A DNA stretch of 5,098 bases from Actinomycetota bacterium (GTDB lineage Bacteria > Actinomycetota > AC-67), in the NCBI GenBank assembly GCA_005883175.1, contig VAYV01000243.1:1-5098 (forward strand). Direction: 5' to 3'. A program made the position numbers and the translations under genes. The notes beneath the pieces are model-generated. The model was not told the origin of the DNA. It saw only the letters and a list, made by a program, of their open reading frames with translations, and made no database searches. Below are positions 1 through 5,098 of this stretch, piece after piece (the first letter of the stretch is position 1; every line of letters begins with the position of its first letter).

Positions 1-740
1 AGACCGGTCGCCCGGAAGTCGAGGTCGACCTGGGGCGCGAGCTCGCTCGTATCGCCGATCGTCACTCCGAGCAGCAGCCCGCGCTCGCCTTCGGGCAGGT
101 GTCGCGCCGCGCGCCGGACGGCTGCTCGTCCTGCTTCGGCGATCACGACGATCGGGCTGTGCGAGCGGCCGATCCTGGTCACGTCGTCCGGCGACGCATA
201 CGCGCGCGCAGACACGCCGTGATGGATGAGCCGCCGCGCAGAAGCGCGCCCGGCCGCATCGAGGCCCCGGAAGAACACCGCGCGCAGGCGTGAGTCGATG
301 CGGAGCAGGTCGCCCGGCCGCGGGAGACGAGGCGGCGGCGGGCGCAGCGTGACGAGCGCGCGCTCGCGGACTTTCACGGCCCGGCCGTCGACGACGGCTG
401 CTCGAACGCCCAGCACGAAGCGCGCGCCGGACGGTCCGATGTCCGGATCGGTCAGGACTTGGCCGGTGAGGAGCGCGTCCGCGTTCCGCACGGCGCCGTG
501 CGCGAGCGCACTCCCTTGGATCGAAGCGAGACGGAGCCCGGCGAGCGCGAACCCGAGCGCGAGCGCGGCTGCGAGGAGAACAACGACGGTCCGCCGCCAC
601 GCGGTGACGAGGAAGGCCAGCGCTGCCGGAAGCATCGCAGCAAGCACCGCGGGACGGAACACGCCGGCCAGCACGACACCGGCCGACAGCGCGCCCGCGA
701 TAACGAAGAGGCGCGCGGCGCCGACCGACGGCCGGTCCAC
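1..740 (-). CDS. comEC: ComEC/Rec2 DNA-uptake channel, N-terminal part (runs off the left edge)
   Basis: This is the N-terminal 246 residues of ComEC, the inner-membrane channel that carries single-stranded DNA into the cytoplasm during natural transformation. Hydrophobic stretches at about residues 8-29, 31-48 and 51-72 look like membrane segments. A soluble region at about 85-160 (LLTGQVLTDPD, then RPGDLLRIDSRLRAVFF) fits the OB-fold-containing DUF4131 domain. The segment at 221-246, GLLLGVTIGDTSELAP followed by DFRATG, is the conserved entry to the Competence domain, so the main channel and any C-terminal metallo-beta-lactamase-like domain lie outside the window. No cysteine occurs in this part, so the OB-fold disulfide known in some homologues is absent. 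The GTG start at 740 is one base after the comEA stop (TGA-C-GTG). No Shine-Dalgarno is visible, so coupling to comEA translation is likely. The family call is confident; the exact start is less so. Confidence 0.9.
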   Translation of the reverse strand, partial: MDRPSVGAARLFVIAGALSAGVVLAGVFRPAVLAAMLPAALAFLVTAWRRTVVVLLAAALALGFALAGLRLASIQGSALAHGAVRNADALLTGQVLTDPDIGPSGARFVLGVRAAVVDGRAVKVRERALVTLRPPPPRLPRPGDLLRIDSRLRAVFFRGLDAAGRASARRLIHHGVSARAYASPDDVTRIGRSHSPIVVIAEAGRAAVRRAARHLPEGERGLLLGVTIGDTSELAPQVDLDFRATG

Positions 741-741
741 G

Positions 742-1458
742 TCAGACCGTGACGTAAGCCTGGAGGGAGTCGAACTTCTTCTGGCCGATGCCCGAGACCT
801 TCATGAGGTCCTGGATGCTGCGGAAGGGGCCGTGCTGGTCGCGGTAGTCGACGATCTTCTGTGCCAGCACCGGACCGATCCCCGGCAGGTTCTCGAAGTC
901 GGACTCGGTCGCGCTGTTGATGTTCACCTTGCCGCCGGGCTGCTGCGCCGACGCACCACCCGGCGCGGCTGCGGCCGGTGCCTGGCCCTTCTTCGGCACC
1001 ACGATCTGTTCCCCGTCTACGAGCGGGCGCGCGAGATTGATCGCTTGCGGCCCGGCGTCGCGCAAGAAGCCGCCGGCCGCGCGCACGGCGTCGATCACGC
1101 GCGCGCCTTGTGCGAAGTCGTAGACGCCCGGCTTGCGAACGGCGCCGACCACGTCGACCACGATCGTGTTCGCCGCACCGGACGCTGCCGGCGATGCGCT
1201 CGAGGAGACGGCGACGGCGGGCGGCGAGACTCCGGCAGCGGGCCGCGCGCGCGCATACGCAAGGCCGGCCCCGGTGAGGAGCAGCAAACCCAGCACCGCC
1301 AGGGCAAACGCCTCACGCGGATGGAAGCGCACGTGCTGCGCGATGCGCGCGCGTACGAGCTGCAGCACTGATCCGGGCGCGCGCGCCGGGTCGGGCTGCT
1401 CGACGTCGATCGGTTCGATCCGCTCCTTCGTCTCCATCGCATCCGGTCTGCTGAACAT
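742..1458 (-). CDS. comEA: ComEA competence protein (membrane-anchored DNA receptor)
   Basis: ComEA binds incoming double-stranded DNA outside the cytoplasmic membrane and passes it to ComEC. The 238-residue reading has an unusually long basic cytoplasmic leader (about 1-49), one membrane anchor at about 50-69 (AFALAVLGLLLLTGAGLAYA), and a low-complexity Ala/Ser/Pro stretch. An SLBB domain follows at about 98-157 (VVDVVGAVRKPGVYDF, then VDGEQIVVPKKG), then an Ala/Pro/Gly/Gln linker at 158-175. The C-terminal DNA-binding domain at 176-238 holds two helix-hairpin-helix motifs, with hairpins LPGIGP and VSGIGQ. Both domains look intact. The ATG at 1458 was chosen as the first in-frame start before the conserved region. 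The ATG at 1437 (METKERIEP) is an equal alternative and gives 231 residues. Neither has a Shine-Dalgarno. The open frame continues to about 1899 but becomes arginine-rich, unlike protein, because it is antisense-like overlap with the upstream gene. An 80 bp gap separates it from the CDF gene. Confidence 0.93.
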   Translation of the reverse strand: MFSRPDAMETKERIEPIDVEQPDPARAPGSVLQLVRARIAQHVRFHPREAFALAVLGLLLLTGAGLAYARARPAAGVSPPAVAVSSSASPAASGAANTIVVDVVGAVRKPGVYDFAQGARVIDAVRAAGGFLRDAGPQAINLARPLVDGEQIVVPKKGQAPAAAAPGGASAQQPGGKVNINSATESDFENLPGIGPVLAQKIVDYRDQHGPFRSIQDLMKVSGIGQKKFDSLQAYVTV

Positions 1459-1538
1459 GACGAGGGAAGGAGCCAGTGCGCGCGACGGTAGCAGCGTCGG
1501 ATGCGCGCGGCACGATCGAGAATTTCGGGAAGAACGCC

Positions 1539-2510
1539 TTAGTGGTCGTGCCCGTGCTCGTCCCGGCGGACGGGCGGATGAGCGGCCGTCGCGCGATGCG
1601 CGTCCTGCGCGTGCGCCTCCCACGGATCGACGTGAACGTCGACCTGAGCCACGCCGGGAAGGTCGTGGATGATGTGGTGGTGGACCGCCTCCGCGATCCC
1701 GTGCGCGTCGGCCACCGACACGGTTCCGTCCACGGCAACGGTGAGCGTTACGTGGAGCGAGCGGCCGACCCACCGCGCCTGCACGCGGCCCACGCCGGCG
1801 ACCCCCGGCGTCTCGGTCGCGGCGTGCACGATCGACGCGACGATCGACGGATCGACGGCGTCCATCACGCGCGCGAGGACGTGGCGGCTCGCGTCCCACG
1901 CGATGGCGACGATCGCGATGGTGATGACGAGGCCGGCGATGGGATCGGCCGCGCGCCAGCCCAGCTTCACGCCGAGCAGCCCTGCGAACGCGGCGACCGA
2001 CGCCAGCGCATCGATGCGCGCGTGCCTGCCGTCGGCGATCAGGGGCTCTGACCCGATCGACCGGCCGACGCGCATCTTGTAGCGCGCGACGATCTCGTTC
2101 GCGAATGCTCCGATCGCCGCAACGACCAAGCCGACGACGAGCAGCGTCGGCCGGTGTGGACCCGCGAGCTTCCGCACGGACTCGAACGCTGCAAGGCCCG
2201 CGCTCGCCCAGATCACCAAGACGACCACGATGCCGGCGAGGTCTTCGAGCCGTTGGTACCCGAAGGTGTAGCGATCATCGGCCGCGCGGCGGGCGGTCAT
2301 GAACGCCAGCGCAAGCGCGACGGTGCTGATCACATCTCCGAGGTTGTCCAGCGCAGCCGCGAAGAGCCCCGCACTGCCACCGACGCCGACGACGACCAGC
2401 TGAGCGACGGCCGCGACGGCGAGCGCGCCCGCCGAGATGCGTATCGCGCGCAGGCCGGCTTTCGTGCCCTCGGGTCCGGCAACCGCCGCGACGCCGTGGC
2501 TCCCGCTCAT
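1539..2510 (-). CDS. Cation diffusion facilitator (CDF) family metal efflux transporter
   Basis: This 323-residue protein is probably an inner-membrane, proton-coupled divalent metal exporter. Six membrane segments are visible at about 22-44, 46-70, 90-110, 122-143, 165-185 and 188-206. The transport site reads D55-x3-D59 in TM2 (ALDNLGDVIS) and H163-x3-D167 at TM5 (GRHARIDALAS). This is the DD-HD arrangement of E. coli FieF/YiiP, which fits zinc or another divalent ion such as iron or cadmium. The loop motif YTFGYQRLEDLAG (81-93) is typical of the family, but the histidines of the YiiP loop site are tyrosines here. The C-terminal cytoplasmic domain (about 215-297) keeps H253, H270 and the HVDP end motif (H293, D295). 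A His/Asp-rich tail (RRDEHGHDH) may bind metal. The start ATG lies one base after the leuS stop (TGA-C-ATG), so translation is probably coupled to leuS. Metal specificity cannot be settled from sequence. Confidence 0.92.
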   Translation of the reverse strand: MSGSHGVAAVAGPEGTKAGLRAIRISAGALAVAAVAQLVVVGVGGSAGLFAAALDNLGDVISTVALALAFMTARRAADDRYTFGYQRLEDLAGIVVVLVIWASAGLAAFESVRKLAGPHRPTLLVVGLVVAAIGAFANEIVARYKMRVGRSIGSEPLIADGRHARIDALASVAAFAGLLGVKLGWRAADPIAGLVITIAIVAIAWDASRHVLARVMDAVDPSIVASIVHAATETPGVAGVGRVQARWVGRSLHVTLTVAVDGTVSVADAHGIAEAVHHHIIHDLPGVAQVDVHVDPWEAHAQDAHRATAAHPPVRRDEHGHDH

Positions 2511-2511
2511 G

Positions 2512-4812
2512 TCAGCGTACGACGAGGTTGACCAGCTTCGGCGGGACGATCACCGTTTTCACGACTTCGCGACCGTCGATGTGCGCGCGCACCTTGTCCG
2601 AGGCGAGCGCCCGCTCCTTCATCTGCTCTTCGCCGATGTCGGCAGGGACGTCGATCTTGTCGCGCACCTTCCCGGATACCTGCACCACCATCGTGACGTG
2701 GTCGACCTTGATCAGCGCTGGGTCGGCGACGGGCCAATCTGCGCGTTGCACGTAGCCCTCCGTGCCGAGGCGCAGCCACAGCTCCTGGCTGATGAACGGA
2801 GCCATCGGGTTCAGCATGCGCACGAGCGCGCCGACCGCTTCGCCGAGATCGGCGTCGGAAGCGTCGCGCGCGTCGGCGATCTCGTTGGTCAGCATCATCA
2901 GCTTGGCGATCGCGGTGTTGAATCGCCAGTCGACGTCGGCCTCGAACGGGCCGGCGAACAGCATCGTGACCCGCGCGCAGTCGGCTCCGTACCGGCCGAC
3001 GATCTCGCCGGGGGTCACGAGGTTGCCGCGGCTCTTCGACATCGCCGAGCCGCCCATGATGACCATGCCCTGGTTGAGCAGTTCGGGGTACGGCTCGTCG
3101 AACGAGATGAGCCCGACGTCGTGCAACACCTTGGTGAAGAAGCGCGAGTAGATGAGGTGACCCGTCGCATGCGTGATGCCGCCCGTGTAGTGGTCGGCCG
3201 GCATCCAGTACTCGACCTTCTCGCGATCGGCCCACGCCTCGGCTGTAGGGCCCGCGTACCGGAAGAAGTACCACGATGAATCGACGAACGTGTCGAACGT
3301 GTCGGTCTCGCGTCGCGCCGGGCCGCCGCACGCAGGACACGTCACGTTGACCCAGTCGGTCTTCTTCGCCAGCGGCGACTGACCGGAGTCCGTCGGGCTG
3401 TAGTCCTCGAGGTCTGGCAGCAGCACGGGCAACTCGCCCATGGCGACCGGGACTTCGCCGTCTTTGTCGCACAGGATCATCGGGATCGGGCAACCCCAGT
3501 ACCGCTGACGCGAGATGTTCCAGTCGCGCAGCCGGTAACGCACGCTCCGTGTTCCGAGTCCTTGTTCCTCGAGCCAGTCGATGACTTTCGGGATCCCGCC
3601 GGGCGTCGGTGTGCCGTCGAACGGACCGGAGTTCACCATGAAACCGTCACCCACGTACGGCTCGGATTGGACGTCGACCGCTCCCTCCTTGGGTCGGATC
3701 ACTTCGCGGATCGGCAGCCCTTCTTGTCGCGCGAACTCACCGTCGCGCTCGTCGTGCGCGGGCACGGCCATGATCGCGCCGGTGCCGTACTCGAGCAGCA
3801 CGTAGTCCGCGACCCAGATCGGGATGTGCTCGCCGTTGACCGGGTTGATGGCGCGCGCGCCGCTGTCGAGCCCCTCCTTTCGCTTCCCGAGCGCCAAACG
3901 GTCGATCTCCGTCCGAGCCTTCACGCGCTCGAGGTACTCGGCGAAGGCGGCTTCCCTCGGCGTGCCGTGGACCAGCGCGTGCGCAAGCGGATGCTCGGGC
4001 GCCAGCACCATGAACGTCGCACCCCACAACGTGTCCGGACGTGTCGTGAAGACCTCGATGCTCTCATCGCGGCCGTCGATCGTGAAGACGACGTCGGCGC
4101 CCTCCGAGCGGCCGATCCAGTTGCGCTGGATGGTCTTGATGTGGTCCGACCAGCCGGGCAGCTCATCCAATCCGTCGAGCAGCCGTTGCGCGTAGTCGCT
4201 CTCCCGCAGGAACCACGACGGGAAGTTGCGCTTCGTGACTGCGGTGCCGCACCGCTCGCACCGCCCGTTGACGACTTGCTCGTTGGCGAGGACGGTCTTG
4301 TCGTGCGGGCACCAGTTGACGGCCACGGAACGCCGGTACGCCATCCCGGCCTCGTGGAACTTCAAGAACAGCCACTGCGTCCAGCGGTAGAAATCGGGAT
4401 CGCACGTGTTGAAGTTCCGAGACCAGTCGAAGGACATCCCGATCCGTTTGAACGAGCGGGCCTGCTGCTCGATGTTCGCGTAGGTCCACTCCTTCGGGTG
4501 GATGCGTCGCGCGATGGCCGCATTCTCGGCCGGCAGCCCGAACGCGTCCCAGCCGATCGGATGCAGCACGTTGAACCCGCGCATCCACTTGTAGCGCGCG
4601 ATGACGTCGCCCCCGGTGAAGGCCTCCAGGTGCCCCATGTGGAGGTCTCCGGAGGGGTACGGAAACATGTCGAGGCAGTAATACTTCGGTTTCGGTGAGT
4701 CCTCGCGCGCGCGGTAGAGGTCGACGCGCTCCCACTCGTCGGCCCAGCGCGGCTCGATCGCTGCGGGATCGTAGCGATCGATCGCGTCTTCCGACGGCGC
4801 AACCTTGGCCAT
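2512..4812 (-). CDS. leuS: Leucyl-tRNA synthetase, with a shortened anticodon-binding domain and an AMSKS loop
   Basis: LeuRS charges tRNA-Leu with leucine in the cytoplasm (class I). The 766-residue product has the HIGH box as LHMGH (57-61) and a first zinc-type region with C168, C185 and C188. The CP1 editing domain is complete: the threonine-rich TTRPDT (256-261) and AHDERD (352-357) are present. A second Cys region has C448, C492 and C495. RETDTFDTFVDSSWY (501-515) leads into the catalytic core. The C-terminal domain ends normally (VVQVSGKVRDKI, PPKLVNLVVR). Oddities: KMSKS reads AMSKS (590-594), and after W629 the chain goes straight to RFNTAIAKLM, skipping about 55-65 residues of the helical bundle found in E. 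coli and B. subtilis LeuRS as I recall them. The leucine-specific insertion before KMSKS is also absent, as in B. subtilis. The frame is unbroken. The ATG at 4812 is preferred over 4863 because of homology (SEDAIDRYDPAAIEPRW) and a -10-like box seven bases upstream. Confidence 0.97.
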   Translation of the reverse strand: MAKVAPSEDAIDRYDPAAIEPRWADEWERVDLYRAREDSPKPKYYCLDMFPYPSGDLHMGHLEAFTGGDVIARYKWMRGFNVLHPIGWDAFGLPAENAAIARRIHPKEWTYANIEQQARSFKRIGMSFDWSRNFNTCDPDFYRWTQWLFLKFHEAGMAYRRSVAVNWCPHDKTVLANEQVVNGRCERCGTAVTKRNFPSWFLRESDYAQRLLDGLDELPGWSDHIKTIQRNWIGRSEGADVVFTIDGRDESIEVFTTRPDTLWGATFMVLAPEHPLAHALVHGTPREAAFAEYLERVKARTEIDRLALGKRKEGLDSGARAINPVNGEHIPIWVADYVLLEYGTGAIMAVPAHDERDGEFARQEGLPIREVIRPKEGAVDVQSEPYVGDGFMVNSGPFDGTPTPGGIPKVIDWLEEQGLGTRSVRYRLRDWNISRQRYWGCPIPMILCDKDGEVPVAMGELPVLLPDLEDYSPTDSGQSPLAKKTDWVNVTCPACGGPARRETDTFDTFVDSSWYFFRYAGPTAEAWADREKVEYWMPADHYTGGITHATGHLIYSRFFTKVLHDVGLISFDEPYPELLNQGMVIMGGSAMSKSRGNLVTPGEIVGRYGADCARVTMLFAGPFEADVDWRFNTAIAKLMMLTNEIADARDASDADLGEAVGALVRMLNPMAPFISQELWLRLGTEGYVQRADWPVADPALIKVDHVTMVVQVSGKVRDKIDVPADIGEEQMKERALASDKVRAHIDGREVVKTVIVPPKLVNLVVR

Positions 4813-4819
4813 GGCGCGC

Positions 4820-4825
4820 AGTTTA
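4820..4825 (-). promoter_or_regulatory. Candidate -10 box of a leaderless leuS promoter
   Basis: Read on the minus strand, TAAACT fits the TAnnnT -10 pattern. It lies exactly seven bases before the A of the leuS ATG at 4812, which places transcription initiation at or next to the start codon. The bases around it are notably AT-rich for this region. No convincing -35 hexamer is seen 16-18 bases further upstream. This arrangement is known for leaderless genes in actinobacteria and Deinococcus. Its use here is an inference, supported by the lack of any Shine-Dalgarno before leuS. Confidence 0.5.
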
Positions 4826-4881
4826 TCGGGGGAAACCGAGGCGTTCGCGCGATCTCGTCGCATCGCGCGCAGGGCGCCTTG

Positions 4882-4887
4882 TAGAAT
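4882..4887 (+). promoter_or_regulatory. Candidate -10 box of the tRNA-Ala promoter
   Basis: TAGAAT differs from the TATAAT consensus at one position and ends 10 bases before the mature tRNA 5' end, implying a start near 4893-4895 and a very short 5' leader. It sits in the 85 bp between leuS and the tRNA, so it would be divergent from the leuS promoter. A matching -35 hexamer is not clear; the bases at the expected place read roughly TCGCAT. Confidence 0.5.
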
Positions 4888-4897
4888 CGCGGCCTTC

Positions 4898-4970
4898 GGG
4901 GCTGTAGCTCAGTTGGTAGAGCACTTGGCTGGCAGCCAAGGGGTCAGGGGTTCAAGTCCCCTCAGCTCCA
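4898..4970 (+). tRNA. tRNA-Ala (anticodon GGC)
   Basis: The 73 nt sequence folds into a full cloverleaf. The acceptor stem pairs GGGGCTG (4898-4904) with CAGCTCC (4963-4969). The D arm uses GCTC/GAGC around AGTTGGTA. The anticodon stem CTTGG/CCAAG (4924-4928, 4936-4940) encloses the loop CTGGCAG with anticodon GGC at 4931-4933, reading the alanine codon GCC and possibly GCU. A five-base variable region (4941-4945) precedes the T arm AGGGG/CCCCT with loop TTCAAGT. Position 4970 is the discriminator A. The third acceptor pair is G4900-T4967, the G3:U70 wobble that is the main identity element for alanyl-tRNA synthetase, and it confirms the alanine assignment. CCA is not encoded (the next bases are CTC), so it must be added by nucleotidyltransferase. 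Confidence 0.97.
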
Positions 4971-5020
4971 CTCCCCGAGCCGCCGACACGTCCGGCGCCC
5001 CCCAAGATCCACCCGAGCGG

Positions 5021-5098
5021 CTAGGTCGCCGTAAGCGTCAGGGTTCCCGTCACAGCGTAAAGGTGATGGGCGTCGCCGGGCTTGTAGACGCGGTAGAG
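5021..5098 (-). CDS. C-terminal end of an unidentified protein (runs off the right edge), possibly DUF5648-like
   Basis: An open minus-strand frame enters at the right edge and stops at TAG (5023-5021), giving the last 25 residues: LYRVYKPGDAHHLYAV followed by TGTLTLTAT. Codon third positions are mostly G or C, as in the neighbouring genes. The Y-R-x-Y-x-P-G-x-x-x-H-L-Y pattern resembles the repeated motif of DUF5648, found in secreted or surface proteins (typically YRLYNP then DHFYT). With only 25 residues this is a weak family call. The gene would converge on the tRNA, with about 50 bp between them. A plus-strand reading from ATG 5065 is also open to the edge but has no recognisable pattern. 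Confidence 0.45.
   Translation of the reverse strand, partial: LYRVYKPGDAHHLYAVTGTLTLTAT

Noticed and set aside
226..1371. Long plus-strand open frame (381 codons) opposite comEC and comEA
   Set aside because: Its product is Arg/Ala/Thr-rich low-complexity sequence with no family pattern. The opposite strand encodes clear ComEA and ComEC domains. Long antisense frames are expected at this GC content.
1459..1899. N-terminal extension of comEA upstream of 1458
   Set aside because: The frame is open but reads as Arg-rich nonsense, and from 1539 it overlaps the well-supported C-terminal domain of the CDF transporter in another frame.
3562..4698. Long plus-strand open frame (378 codons) opposite leuS
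   Set aside because: It lies wholly within leuS, whose catalytic and editing motifs occupy the same bases on the other strand. The product (rich in Arg, Val and Asp) shows no recognisable domain.
2512..4812. leuS as a frameshifted pseudogene because of its short length
   Set aside because: One frame runs from start to stop with all main motifs and a normal C-terminus. The missing part is a clean in-frame loss, not a disruption.
4813..4863. Earlier leuS start at ATG 4863 (17 extra residues)
   Set aside because: The extra residues do not resemble a LeuRS N-terminus, and the AT-rich -10-like box lies inside that stretch, which favours 4812.
4981..4997. Hairpin CGCCG-ACACGTC-CGGCG after the tRNA as a terminator
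   Set aside because: The stem is only five base pairs and no T tract follows on either strand; such repeats are common by chance at this GC content.
4950..5020. Integration (att) site or mobile-element scar at the tRNA 3' end
   Set aside because: No direct repeat of the tRNA 3' end, integrase or inverted repeat is seen in the window.

Overview
This 5.1 kb window comes from a GC-rich bacterial chromosome. Nearly all of it is one minus-strand gene run, read right to left: leucyl-tRNA synthetase (leuS), a cation diffusion facilitator (CDF) metal exporter, comEA, and the start of comEC, which runs off the left edge. To the right of leuS, on the plus strand, lies a complete tRNA-Ala(GGC). The last 78 bases hold the C-terminal end of another minus-strand gene.

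The strong GC bias at third codon positions, the lack of Shine-Dalgarno sequences before all four starts, an apparently leaderless leuS and the HMGH / CERCG style of LeuRS suggest a Terrabacteria-type lineage, such as Actinobacteriota, Chloroflexota or the uncultured Eremiobacterota/Dormibacterota. The window does not allow a firm placement. As I recall, a leuS-comEA-comEC neighbourhood is familiar in actinobacteria. The CDF gene between leuS and comEA is the less usual part.

Layout: 1-740 comEC N-terminus (minus, partial); 742-1458 comEA (minus); 1459-1538 an 80 bp gap; 1539-2510 CDF transporter (minus); 2512-4812 leuS (minus); 4813-4897 a short divergent promoter region; 4898-4970 tRNA-Ala (plus); 5021-5098 gene end (minus). 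Two junctions are almost identical: a TGA stop, one C, then the next start codon (leuS/CDF and comEA/comEC). This implies translational coupling. ComEA and ComEC form the DNA receptor and inner-membrane channel of natural transformation. LeuRS and tRNA-Ala are translation housekeeping.

The most interesting signal is inside leuS. The protein is 766 residues with an unbroken frame. Compared with recalled E. coli and B. subtilis LeuRS, about 55-65 residues are missing at the start of the anticodon-binding helical bundle, with the flanking conserved blocks joined directly. The KMSKS loop reads AMSKS, and two other normally conserved positions are changed. No mobile element, CRISPR array or new defence-like system is visible.
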